Shown piece after piece: positions 48,778 through 60,212 of a stretch of DNA of 64,000 nt. The DNA lies in the NCBI GenBank assembly GCA_035578155.1, contig JAPWDM010000001.1:86855150-86919149 (forward strand), read 5' to 3'. The DNA comes from Brachynemurus nebulosus (Eukaryota > Arthropoda > Insecta > Neuroptera > Myrmeleontidae). Under the pieces are notes generated by a model. The model did not search any database. It was not told where the DNA came from and worked only from the letters and a program-made list of their open reading frames with translations. Made by a program: the position numbers and the translations under genes. Each line of letters starts with the position of its first letter. Positions within the stretch are counted from its first letter, which is position 1.

Positions 48778-49000
48778 AGAGACGTAACTACAAATTTTGC
48801 CCCCTAGGGCGACTTAAGCCAAGCATCCTTAGAAAACGTCTACTTTTCTCAAAAAATAAAAGTGGAGAGCAAAACAAAAAAAAAAAAAAACGAAAAATCG
48901 TCGTCTTATTTCTACTGCGCCTTTCTACTACTTTTTCCTTCTGTTGCGCCCTTTTATATCATGCGCTCTGGAGTGACTGCTCCACTGTAGTTACGCCTTT
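48778..49000. mobile_element. hAT-type MITE, 223 bp
   Basis: 8-bp TSD AGTGTAAC (48770-48777) and GGTGTAAC (49001-49008), one mismatch. Ends AGAGACGTAACTACA and, inverted, AAAGGCGTAACTACA. Contains an A14 run. Confidence 0.78.
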
Positions 49001-49089
49001 GGTGTAACATTTTCTTTATAGTAATTATATTTTTTTAAGCGAGATTAAGTCTATAAGCAAATAACAAACTACATATAGGAATATATTAT

Positions 49090-49445
49090 GTCCGTTAAGA
49101 CTCGAAGTCCCTAAGAATTTGTAGATGCAAAAAATAATGTTATATTTATTATTAGAGCTCTGTATAGTATATATAAACAAAATATCATCAATTTTTAAAT
49201 TTTTAAGTACACAGTTGAGGGGTAGTTTCGACCCTTAAAAATGTGTAAATCCAAAAAATAATGTTATATTTGTTACGAGAACTTTTTAAGGTACGCATAA
49301 ACAAAATTTCATCGATTTTTAAATTTTTGTGTTCCAACTTTGAGGGGGTGGTTCACCCCTTAAAAACGTTTTTTAGCAGCAACTGATATTTTTTATGTTA
49401 TTAGCTAGCCATCCTCTATATACTGACAAAGTTTCAGATTTTTTT
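49090..49445. repeat. Degenerate about 127-bp tandem repeat
   Basis: Two to three units with AAAATAATGTTATATTT, AACAAAAT(A/T)TCATC(A/G)ATTTTT and a GGGG...CACCCCTTAAAAA block. It abuts the 3' end of the retrotransposon reading frame. Confidence 0.65.
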
Positions 49446-49448
49446 GAA

Positions 49449-50552
49449 TTTTCGACTTCTTGCCCTTTCCTTGTCAGTCTTCTTCCACCACACAACCGCT
49501 GCATATGTTATGATGGGCCTGATCGCCGTAGTGTATAACCAATGAGCCATACTTGGTTTCAGTCCCCACTTTTTTCCAAGCACTCGCTTACACCTTAATA
49601 GGCCGGTTTTGGCTTGGTTGATTTTATAGTCAGTATGTTGATTCCAGGTCAATTTGCTGTTTAGTATAACTCCCAGATATTTGACTTTTCTCGTAATATT
49701 GATATTGTCACTAAATAATGTTGGCGTTTTAAGTCCATCGAATCTCAATCTTTTGTGTGTAAAAGGTACAAGACTGATCTTTTGAGGATTTATACTCAAA
49801 TTACTGTCCATGCACCAGTTACCAACCTTATCAAGGGCCTGTTGCATGAGATCAAGAATCGTGTTAATATCCATGCCTCTAATAAGAATGACTATGTCAT
49901 CAGCATATCCTTGGGCATAGATACCTTGTTCATTTAATTCCGTAATGAGGTCGTCCACTACAAGATTCCACAGAAGAGGAGAAAGTACTCCGCTTTGCGG
50001 ACAACCTTTTGTAGGTTTCGCCTCAATTGTTTCTTCGTGGAGACTGGTTTGAATGACCCTATCCGCAAGAAGTGTATTTATCCAGTTGCAGATTACCGGG
50101 TTAATTCCCCATTCTAATACTGCGTTAGTAATCGATGTATATGAGGTGTTATCAAAAGCTCCCTCAATGTCAAGAAATGCTACTAAAGCTATTTCCTTGT
50201 TTTCCATTGCTTTTTCTATCCGCCCAACTAGAGGGTGTAGAGCCAACTTTGTAGATTTTCTTGGTTGATAGGCAGATTGGTTCTTATGTAATGTTCTTGT
50301 ATACCCCATTGTATCCCTAATATGCCTGTCAATGATCTTTTCCATTACTTTCAATATGAAAAATAATAGACTAATGGGTCTAAAGCTTTTTGCCTGGTCA
50401 TAACAAGTTTTCCCAAGCTTAGGTATAAAAATCACCTTAGCCTTTCTCCATAGATTTGGTGTATGTCCAAGAGCCAAACTTGCTCTATAGATTGGAGCAA
50501 TTGGAGCAACAGGATTGGAGCAACCATGTATGATGCACTTTGCAGCATACAT
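49449..50552 (-). pseudogene. Non-LTR retrotransposon reverse transcriptase
   Basis: Reads IPKLGKTCYDQAKSFRPISL (RT motif 1), FLDIEGAFDN (motif A), GCPQSGVLSPLLWNLVVDDL (motif B) and GYADDIVIL (motif C, catalytic YADD, around 49890-49920), then KVKYLGVILNSKLTWN and the thumb. This is the RT of a jockey-superfamily/R1-group element. The frame is open for 370 codons but ends in KKTDKERARSRK, where related proteins go on, and passes into the 127-bp tandem repeat. The 3' end of the element is therefore missing or replaced. Confidence 0.88.
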
Positions 50553-51149
50553 GGTAGTATGCCATCAGGTCCTGGTGATTTATAGGGCTCAAAAAATCGG
50601 GGATATAGGGCTCAAAAGAGTTGATAGCCCATATAATTTTATTTTGTGTAATTATCTGTTTAGCAAGCATCCAATGTTCCCTTCTCACTCTTTTAAGAGG
50701 TCCAATATGGTGCAAATCATTGTCAACACTCACTTTTTTTGAATTGGGGAAGTGTGTTTCCACCAAAGTTTCAATGACTTCTTTGCCAGTTCTGGTATAA
50801 TCTCCAGAATTCATCCTTAAGGTGCCCACCATATTTGGTAAGTCATCCTTAAGATTTTATGAAGTCTAGCTCCTTCTGATATTGTTTCAATATCTTCACA
50901 GAACTTCCTCCACGAATTCCGTTTTGCCCTCCTGACAGCCTTGTTGTACTCCATGAGTTTGCATTTATATTCATGCCACTCATTAGTCTGTTTAGCTCTT
51001 CTAAAGGGTTTCCGAACAGCCTGTCTCTGCTTAGCAAGTTCATTGCTCCACCATACACAATGATGTTTAGCTTTCCTTGACAGCAGAGGACTGTTATTTT
51101 GGTATGACTCAGTTAGCGCCTGATGTAATGTCTCTGATGCTATCTCCAA
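50485..51149 (-). pseudogene. Retrotransposon ORF2, linker between EN and RT
   Basis: Two overlapping frames. The upstream one has WWSNELAKQRQAVRKPFRRA; the next begins after a shift near 50830 with GTLRMNSGDYTRTGKEVIET. TATAGGGCTCAAAA occurs twice (50581, 50604), a 23-bp tandem duplication that shifts the frame just before RT. Confidence 0.8.
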
Positions 51150-51170
51150 GTCATATGTGTCTCTTACTTT

Positions 51171-51898
51171 AGAAGAAGAACCATTTAGATATTCTTGGAG
51201 TTCCTCCCTGTAACTAATCCAGTTCGTCCTCCTTGGATCTCTACTACTGTATCTGAGTCTATATTAAAACAAATGTACTGATGGTCTGCTATTGAAGGCT
51301 TCTCATCTACATGCCGGTTTTTGATCCATCTGCGTATCCGAAAAGTGGATAGCGTAATGTCTAATACCTCCTTTCTTACCGATGTAATAAAAGTAGGTTT
51401 GTTACCTTGATTAATTATATCTAAATTATTATCTAGTATGAAATCAAGTAGTAACTCACCTCTCTGATTGGTGTCAGTACTGCCCCAGGTCTGATGATGT
51501 GCGTTCGAGCCACAGTACAGAATTAATTCTGCATTCTCCTCTGCACATTTGTCCACTAACCTGCGGAGTTCTTCGCTTATCGGATTGTTTTCTTCATATG
51601 GAAGGTACGCCGAGCTTATGTAGATGTCTCTGGTTTTGCCTTCTATACGAATTTTGATCCTTGCCACTGCCAGGTCTCTAGAGCATAGTTCTTGGATTAT
51701 TAAGGTGTTAATATTTTTGTTTACGAGTAAACATGCTCTTTGAGTTGGAGTTGAAAAGTCATATAATAACTTGACCAGAATCATTTAGGCCTCTTACACG
51801 ACCCTTGTTAATCCAAGGTTTCTGTATGAGTGCCACGTATATTTCCTCAGCTAAAAATTTTTCGCTGAGGTTAGCAGCTGCCAGCTTCTTATGCTGAA
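51171..51898 (-). pseudogene. Retrotransposon ORF2 start and AP endonuclease
   Basis: ORF2 starts overlapping the ORF1 stop (IQHKKLAAANLSE, VALIQKPW, matching the AxxLIQEPW endonuclease motif), shifts near 51770, then reads ISSAYLP, CGSNAHHQTWGSTDTN and SIADHQYICF. These are exonuclease/endonuclease/phosphatase-fold motifs. The catalytic D normally before NAHH is missing (GS in its place). A further frameshift near 51240 ends this part. Nicking activity would be lost. Confidence 0.85.
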
Positions 51899-52587
51899 TG
51901 TTGGCTTATACTAGCCTCAGCCCCATCTTCTGTCGCTGCAGTTGGTTTATCCAGAACTTTCGCCTGAATCTGAAGGAGTCCGGTATAAAATTTATATCCC
52001 CTCCTTTTCAGAATTTCAGCGTCCTGTTCTGGAATGTTATATACGAAGAGACGCCCACCTTGTTCTTCAACCTTTTGGTTCAGGATGGTCCAGTCTTTCG
52101 TTTTAAGTCCCGCGTTCTGTACCTCGATCTTCTTGAAGATTTCCGTCGGGGAGAAATTTGTGAACACCTTAGGAAATTTGGCAATCACCTTGGTGGTTCT
52201 GACAAGTTTCCTTGCCTCCCCTACCACTAGTGTTTTACCTTCCCAAGGTGAAATTTCACCAACGGTCTTTACCAGCCATTGATTACTATCTTTGTCGGCG
52301 CATGTGACGAGAATGGCGCCATTTTCTAAGCGACAGTTCTTGAATTGTGGACCCTGGCCGCTTGGTAGGTTTTCCATTTTGTTCATTATTGCCAGCTGGA
52401 AAAGTGTTAACTGCTCGTCTGACATCTTCTGGTCTGGATAACCTTCCAGAATGATTGCCACCTTGACAGTAGATACAGCCTCTTTAAAGGATTGGTCTGC
52501 CTCTTCTACAGGCTTCCTCCTTTTCGTAGGCTCTTTTGGTGTACTACCTTCCGATCTAGGCCTCTTGGTAGACTGACTGTACACCAC
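51889..52587 (-). CDS. Retrotransposon ORF1, DUF4780-type
   Basis: ATG at 52587, 232 residues, no interruption. A basic N-terminus (KRPRSEGSTPKEPTKRRKPV, a likely nuclear signal) is followed by VAIILEGYPDQKMSDEQL, RLENGAILVTCADKDSNQWL and GLKTKDWTILNQ. I recognise this as the DUF4780 domain found in ORF1-like proteins of arthropod retrotransposons; its role is presumed RNA binding/RNP assembly. The stop overlaps the start of ORF2 by about 20 bp. No CCHC knuckles are seen. It is the best-preserved ORF in the window, next to a dead ORF2. Confidence 0.8.
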   Translation of the reverse strand: MVYSQSTKRPRSEGSTPKEPTKRRKPVEEADQSFKEAVSTVKVAIILEGYPDQKMSDEQLTLFQLAIMNKMENLPSGQGPQFKNCRLENGAILVTCADKDSNQWLVKTVGEISPWEGKTLVVGEARKLVRTTKVIAKFPKVFTNFSPTEIFKKIEVQNAGLKTKDWTILNQKVEEQGGRLFVYNIPEQDAEILKRRGYKFYTGLLQIQAKVLDKPTAATEDGAEASISQHSA

Positions 52588-52619
52588 TGGTTGAGGGTTT
52601 GGGGTTCCTGTTCATTTCT

Positions 52620-53335
52620 GAACGGTCTAACCAGGTCACAGTTTAAATAATAGTGTATACTACGTATACCCAGTTTAATCACTCCTTTGCGCTCTCTGTC
52701 TAAATATATTTAAATCGTATACCCATCTCTTTTCCTTACCATTTGCCCTTGAATACTTCCAACACATAAAAAATCTATGCTATGTACCTCTGAAACTCAA
52801 GCTTATGTGTAGGGTTATCAAAAAATAATTCAGTGTGATCGATTTTATTTTAATAATTAAATTGTAAATAAGTAAACTTAAGAATTTAAAAAAAAAATAT
52901 ATTTAAAAAAATATTATAATACAATTTGGTTTTATACACTGTATGACATGTTGACAATTATGTCAAATGTTAAATTATGTTGATGTTATGTTACTGATAA
53001 GTGATAATTATTTTTCGCCCATTATCAAGATCATTGTATATATGAGAATGTATATTGCTAGTAGAATTATAATTTTAATTTATTAAAAGTAACAAACGAC
53101 TTTAAAGAAATTTATTTTTAAAAAAAATATCACTTAACAACAAACGTTATCCTCGTTAATACATCTCAAAATATTCTAATCATGCATCTTTGGGCCTCAC
53201 CGAGGGTTTCTGTGCGATATTTGTATACGACCCAAAAGTGTTGATGGATCAATACTGTTTCAACGTCTTCTGTAGTTTCAACATTGTTAGTCAAGATGTT
53301 AATGTGTACGTATATACGTATCTTTTTTATCTATA
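52620..53335. other. 5' flank of retroelement, then noncoding
   Basis: 52588-52720 is probably the retroelement leader. The rest is AT-rich. On the minus strand 53170-53300 reads HQHFWVVYKYRTETLGEAQ in an open frame, possibly an exon scrap, not recognised. Confidence 0.35.
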
Positions 53336-54000
53336 GGCCAGTCAAAATAAACAAAAGAGAGTTCAAATTTCGGAAAAATTTGCATAGAACTGAAAATTGG
53401 TACACACCTTAACTACATCATTATAAACAAAATATCGAAAGTCTCAATCGGTCCTACATGTGCTAAAAAGTTTATTTAAGGTCAAAGGTCAAGGAAATTG
53501 ATTTTTCGTAAATATCTCGCAAATGGTAAAATTTGTGGTAAAAATAGTTTAAATAAATTTTGTAGATTATGCAATTCTCTAAAAAATGGTTTGAATATTT
53601 TTTTCGTACTATCTATCCTTCATGAGATATCGCGAGTTCAAAAATTGGAAAAGTAGTATTCTACATAATATACACCCTTTCCTACACCACCATCAAGATA
53701 GACTTGATGCATTTTATGTGGTTTCTCTTGTAGGTATGATACACAATTTGTTTTAATGATTTGAAAAGTTATTTTATTTTATCCTACTTATCGCGGAATT
53801 TTTTTCTGAAAGAATTTTTTTCGATAAAAAATAAATCAGTAACACCATAATATCGTAACCAACCCTCTTAAATATGTCACTAGGAGTATGAAGAGATAAT
53901 TTTGAGCAACGCAAACTACAAAGTTCATGTTTCTAGCATTAAAATTATGATTTCGGGAGCTTCAAAAATTATTTTATTTGTGATGACGTCGTCAAGCTTT

Positions 54001-54124
54001 TTTAGCGAATTTCCAAAACTGGAAATTCAGCTTTTACGCCAGGTGTCATGGTGCGACCTAAGCCCGAGACCATATCAGAAATATGTTTTGAGGTCCCTAG
54101 AATACGAAAATGATATTCACTAAA

Positions 54125-54176
<52 letters not shown>

Positions 54177-54310
54177 CCGCGCGATAACTCTCGAACGAAA
54201 CGTTTAATGCTTATGAAATTTTGTGTGCGAATTCGATTTTCCAAATCGTTGGATGAGTTCGTTAGCCAGACACGTCGGATGCCCAGAAGTAGGTTTTCCG
54301 GGCGTTTTTT
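54001..54310 (-). repeat. TA-core interspersed repeat, copy D
   Basis: Inverse orientation: TTTTAGCGAATTTCC at about 53998, (TA)n 54128-54171, then CGATAACTCTCGAACGAAAC and CGGATGCCCAGAAGTAGG. Nested in the 5.3-kb element. Confidence 0.75.
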
Positions 54311-54329
54311 GTCAACAAAATGAGTTTTT

Positions 54330-56930
54330 TGCCAGAATTAAGCAATTTTTCAAATTTTTTTTTACACCAAGCCCTAGTAAAAGGTAAAATGCATAAAAAA
54401 TGTTTTTATACAGTTGCTCTAAATTACTTACTTTTCGAGAAAAACTAGGAAATATGTCGTTCTCCATTTCACTCGCACTCGCATTCTTTTTTTTTCTGTC
54501 TCATTTTTTACGAGCTAAATTCGAAAAAAACCGCTTTTTAAGTAGCATGTCATGATTTTTTTAATCCAATTTAACGATTCGGCTATATTCTTTTTCTTTG
54601 TCAGTTAAATGTTTTTATAATGTATCTCTATTCCATTTTTTTTTAGATAAAAAATCACGGCGCAGTTTTTTATGTGATATGATCAGAATTTAGATGATGT
54701 TTACACCTTCCTAAAATTAATAAGAGCTTGCTACAATCGCATAAAAATTACGTTAAATCATATTCAAACAATAATATTTTTACGTAATTTTCTATCCAAA
54801 TGACAATACTACGTTATAATTATATGTATAAACCCATCATTTTAGTGGTAAATAAATTTGCACATTCAGTTTTTTTTTTTCTTTTGACAACAAAACAAAT
54901 AATTTTAAATTTTGACAAGTTGTATCATACATTTTTGAAAATATTAAATATTTATTTTTTTAAGGCAAAAATGTATTAAAGATCTGAAATTTGTTTAACA
55001 AAAACCATACATCTGCTCGTTTTACCTTAAAAATCTCGGAAAATAGAATATTTTTCAATAATTAACTCAGAAAAAGCATATATGAGGTAATTTTCATGAT
55101 ATTTTTTTGAAAATTTCAAAATAGTAGGGTTACAATGTTTTTTTTTTAATTATTTTGTAGAATTTGGTAAACACACATCGTAAAAAGTACTCGCCTTGAA
55201 AAAATCAAACAAGTATTTAAAAAAAAAATACTATTTCTTAAAGAAAATATTAAAATTATGTACAAATGCCGTCCTGACCAACTGATATATTGGAACCGAT
55301 TTTGAGCAGCTGGATTTACTACAGGCAAAAGCTCATAGTGAATACACACATTTTTTAACATCCTTTTGAATTTTGTAATTCAATCATTACAAATAAAATC
55401 TAAATAAAAAAAAATCTCTATGACCTGTTTTTTCTCAATTTTCTAGCATCAAATCTAGCGATAATTAACTAGCGGGTGATTGTATTGACCACACATTTTA
55501 ATGTAAAATATATTAATTTTAACCGGCTTCAAAATAACGTTTCGATTTTAACAATAAAAATATTTAAAAAAGTGTTTAAGTTCTGGCAAGATTGTCAAAA
55601 AGGGACTGAAATATTTAATGTGTTAAGTACTTACTAGACTTATAAACTTTCATTTTCGTATACGCTTTCGGTTTCGGATATTTAATTATTTCGGATATCG
55701 GTAGTTTTAGTTACGGTTACGAATATCCATAACATCCCTAATGTAAATGTTTGTCAATCCAACTTCATCGAGAGAAAGTTAATTAGGTATTTACGATTTT
55801 CGGAAGAACACGTATATAAATTTTATAAGTACGTATTATCATATAAACACATTTGGTTTGCAATTTTTTAATAATTAGTTTCTACGCTACTGAAATTATC
55901 TATCCATTTGAAAATTGGGATCCAGTGATGTACATTGACACTACAAAAGTGTGGGTGAAAAATTTCATTTTCACTTTTACTGAAATTATGTCATAAATTC
56001 ATATTTTCAGAATTTATTCATTTGACAGAAAAATTCTAAATTATTAAAAAAGCCAAATAATTAATAACAATTAAAATAAAAAAAAAAAAAAACAGAAAAC
56101 ATTTATTTATATTTGCATTTTTATAAAAACATGTAGGTATTATATTTTATATGCACTTTAACTAAAATGTCAAATTTCACAGGTTGTTAATTTTCAATTT
56201 CACTCATAATGTGCTTAAAAATCAAAACTTAAAGTTTATAACATTCACAATCCGTGTAGAGTGTCCATACGTCTTGGTTTTCCCGGATTTGTCACGGTTC
56301 TAGCTCCGTTGCTCCGGTGTCCCGACAGACTTTTTCAAGACGTCGGTCGATTTGTTTCGGTTTTTCAAACTACTAATTTTTTATTTTCATCATCTAATAA
56401 GTACACAATTTTTCATTTTAAATAATGAATAGTTCAGTATCATATTAAAAGATCAACAGTAGATTCATTTACAACCAAACCTAAAAATATTTAAAAAAAA
56501 TTAATTACTAATTAAATTTTCCAAGTTTTTTCGATTTTACCTTAAACACGAACTTCCAAAAAAACATTTTCTTTTCTTAACTTTCCATCATATATGTATC
56601 TACATAAATAAATTGTAATATTATTTTGCTTGCTTTTATGATACTGAAGGTACTGAAGTTATTGAACAATTAAAAATTAAAATGACTGGAATTTTATTCG
56701 AACTTTTAAATAAAGTAGTTAACTAACGCGCTAGATAGATAACGCCACAATACAGAAATTGCCAACATTTAAATGTTCATGTTTCACATTAAAACAAAAT
56801 AAAATTGTCTAAGAAGCTCACTTTCATAAGAAATTTTATAAAAATTTAAAAAATATATATTTCCTAGAACAGGGGGCGATTTATTTTAAAAAAAAAAATT
56901 AATATTTTAAATAAAGAGCCATTAATAGGT
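54330..56930. other. Interior of 5.3-kb element, no gene
   Basis: AT-rich. TTTCGGATAT-type hAT subterminal sequence ends in CATCCCTAA at 55734-55742, a lone TAGGGATG end. 56250-56360 is somewhat GC-richer, with CCCGGATTTGTCACGG. No coding. Confidence 0.4.
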
Positions 56931-56933
56931 AAT

Positions 56934-57051
56934 CTATACATATAATACAAATGTAACGAGACCGTTTCTGTATAGGGAATATTTTTTAAAAATTGTGCAG
57001 ATACTGTAAATAGTTATCGATGTAGATATCAAAACAGCGATTTTTTAAATT

Positions 57052-57084
<33 letters not shown>

Positions 57085-57560
57085 TCGTCTGTTCACGCAT
57101 CACACAAAAATTACTGGATGGATTTTAATGAAATTTGGTGTGCCGACAACTTATTACCCGGATCAACATCTAAGATACTTTCTACTTCGAGAAAATGTCT
57201 CATTCCCACGGGAAAATGGAAAAACCATGTTAAGCATGTGCATACAGTACGCAAAAACTATTGAACGGATTTTGATGCAATTTGGTGTGGTGATAACTTA
57301 TTACCTGAGTCCGCATCTCAGATACTTTTTATTTCGGGAAAGTGGCTCATTCCCACAGGAAAATAAAAAAACTTTTTGAGCATGTGCACATATTACGCGA
57401 AAACTATTGAACGGATTTTTATGAAATCTGGTGTAGTGATAACTTATTACCTGCGTCAACATTTAGGATACTTTTTATTACGGGAAAATATTTCCTTCCT
57501 TCAGGAAAATTCAAAAATTATTTTGCTTATGTGCATGTATACTTAAAACTATTGTTCTAT
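56934..57560 (+). mobile_element. Helitron-like repeat with (TCTG)n
   Basis: Starts TCTATACATATAATAC, a common Helitron-like 5' end, then GTAACGAGACCGTTTCTGTA and a TCTG tetranucleotide run (57054-57084). About three units of 110-120 bp with GAACGGATTTTGATG(A/C)AAT and TCATTCCCAC(G/A)GGAAAAT follow. No Rep/helicase. The 108-codon ORF across it has no domain. Confidence 0.5.
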
Positions 57561-58705
57561 GCGAATGCTTTATAATTACTATACTTATATACTTGTCATT
57601 TATTACATTAAATTTACCATAATACAAAATTTCTGGAGACTAACTCTGTTTTAAATTAATTTAGAAATTTCGAAAATTTAAGTGCCTATATATCCGAAAA
57701 AATCATTTTGGATGAAACTTGTTATATTTATAGGATAGATACTAGTTTGGGATGCGAATATAATAAAACAATAAAACGTTGGAAGTCCAAAAATTTTGTA
57801 TGAGTTCTCCAGTCAGACACGTCCAATTCCAAAAACCTCAAAAAAATGAGTTTTTTTGCAAACAATTTGCCAAAATTTAAAAGTTTTTCCAATTTTTTTT
57901 ACATTGTGGTAAAGAACCAAGAAAATCACAGAAAATACATTTTGAACCATTATTCTAGGTAAGCGGGTTTTCGAAAAAAAGTAACTTTTATGATTGGAAA
58001 TTCGCTATGTTATGCAGATGCTGCGACAGGGGTATTTTTAAATTAATAGCTACATAAATGATACGAATAAAATTTGTAGCTGAAATTTCGGTAACTTGAG
58101 TGTCAAATTTTTGTTTTTTTCTGTAAAAATGGCCCAGTTTGTTTAGAGAATTTGACTTATTTTGCGGATGAAATTTTTCGAAATTTTTTTGTCAGATTTC
58201 GCAGCATAAGTACATGTGCCAATATGATAGTGTAGCAAGATATAGTAAAATAATTTTTCAAAAAATCAAAATAGATCGTGGGTTATACCTACAATTGAAA
58301 CAAAAAATGAGTTAAAAACACCTTACTCCGACGGTTGTGTGGAAAAGAGCGTATATTGTGCAAAATATTACTTTTCAAAATTTTGAAATCGCGATATGTC
58401 TTCAAGGATAGGTCGTAAAAAAAAAGTATTGAAACCTTTTTTGTTGCATAATCTACAAAATATATCTAAATGTTTTACCACTAATTTTGCCATTTAAGAA
58501 ATATTTACGAAAAACCAATTTCCTTGATCTTTGACCTTCAATAAAATTTTTAACACGTGTGGGATTGATGGGGACTTTTGACATTTTATTTGTAATAACA
58601 TAGTTGGGGTCTGTACCAATTTTCAGCTCTATGCGAATTTTCTCGAAGTTAAATGTTTGTTTTGACTGGCCTACAAGCATATACATACATATAAGGTATA
58701 ATTAC

Positions 58706-58972
58706 ACGGTATATCGCGCGTTTTCTGTCTCAACCTCGTATCTGAAAAATCCCAATTTTTGGACACACAAACAAAACGTATTTAAATCTGTATCTTCATC
58801 ACTATGAACTTAAGATTTATGCTAATTACACCCATTGATGTTGGCTACCTATATATATAAATATATATAGATAAGTATATGTATAAATACAGTATTTAAT
58901 ATGATTTTTGTGTGTCCTAAACATGTAGTTTTTGATATACGAGTTTGAGACAGAAAACGCGCGATATACCGT
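58706..58972. mobile_element. 267-bp MITE with about 80-bp inverted ends
   Basis: ACGGTATATCGCGCGTTTTC at the left and its exact inverse at the right. Pairing continues through CTGTCTCAA-CTCGTAT to GGACACACAAA. The ORFs inside are not coding. TSD unclear. Confidence 0.8.
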
Positions 58973-59711
58973 ATATACTGTATATACACACACCAACATA
59001 GTGGAACATACAAAATATCTCTAAAAATTAAACAAACCATTTAATTTTAAGAAACTATTAGTTTTATTTAATTATTCACTTAAAATAACATGTTCACAAG
59101 TCGATATATGTACCTTTATTTTCGTTAGCAAAACCAATTAACCATATGAAATACCAATTTTTTGGAATCTTATGTCGTCTAAGAATCATTTAAGTTAAAG
59201 ATTATTTAACAAATAGAAAATGAAACACAGCGTTTTAATACCGCGTTCTACCTCCCGTGCTCTTGTCAAAACTTCTATTCGTCTTGCTACACTCAGAATG
59301 ATGTTATCTATAGTCTCCTTAGGCAATCTTTGCCCTTCTTTAATTACGGCATGGCAGTTTGAAGCTCGACCACATTGAGAAAAAGCGGCATTTGAGTTAA
59401 AAAGTGACAGACCTCTTAAAAAGATTTGCATCAAAATAAATAAGAACAATTCTATGAAAAGTCAATTGATCCATTACTTCAATATTAATTTAAGTGAAAA
59501 TGAAAAACAACAGCCAACTTTGTTTAATAAATAGGTTTTTATATTTTTTTTATGTTGCGCTAATTATGCCGGTGTGTGTAGTATATACGATACACTATAA
59601 GAACTTCAAATACAATTTTTTGGTAATTAAAATATCTTTTTTGGTTGTTGTCTATCATATGATAGAAAGCTATGAATAGCTGAACCAGACAAGCAATAAA
59701 ATAATATAGAG
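58973..59711. other. Noncoding; weak ORF at 59195-59380
   Basis: The minus strand reads SQCGRASNCHAVIKEGQRLP and VARRIEVLTRAREVERG before a stop, more protein-like than its surroundings, but with no recognised family or clear splice sites. Confidence 0.25.
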
Positions 59712-59713
59712 TA

Positions 59714-60210
59714 GCAACTTAACCCTAATTTTTAACAAAAAGCGACCATGAGCGTTCTAGTGGCTGATTATTCTTTTAATCGATTCAAAATTTAAAAAGG
59801 AATAAAAAATTCCAATATTATTTTTTTACCAAATGCCGGCGTCACTGTGAAAAGTTGAAATTAATGAAAGTTATAGGTAAGATACATGTATAAATTTTTT
59901 ATTTGTAGTATTCTCTAAGCACAATTGATATATAAAAAAAAATTATAACATTTTTTTAGAGAGAGAAAAAGCTATTGATAAATATGATATTTTAGAATGA
60001 ATACGTAGACTAAAATCAAACATTTATAAGAATACTTGTCAAAGTAAAAATTTTTATCAATTTTTAGCATCGAAGCCGTGGTTTAGTCAAAAAATAGTAT
60101 TTAAATTTTACATATATTTTAAGTTCTGCATCGATTAAAAAAAAAACCAGCCACTAGAACGCTCGTGATCATTTTTTCAATTTCTAAGCATATTTTTAAG
60201 GGTAAGTTGC
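59714..60210. mobile_element. MITE with GCAACTTA ends
   Basis: TA at 59712-59713 and 60211-60212. Inverted ends GCAACTTA(A)CCC. A second matching block, GAGCGTTCTAGTGGCTG, is near 59752 and, inverted, about 60150. 497 bp, no ORF. Confidence 0.75.
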
Positions 60211-60212
60211 TA

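Larger units (their letters stand above)
53336..58671. mobile_element. 5.3-kb element with long inverted ends
   Basis: TA at 53334-53335 and 58672-58673. Ends GGCCAGTCAAAATAAACA and, inverted, GGCCAGTCAAAACAAACA. The inverted homology continues about 460 bp into each side with moderate divergence (AAGGTCAA-GTCAAGGAAATTG, TTTGTAGATTATGCA). Inside are TA-core repeat copy D and a Helitron-like block. No transposase found. Confidence 0.75.
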
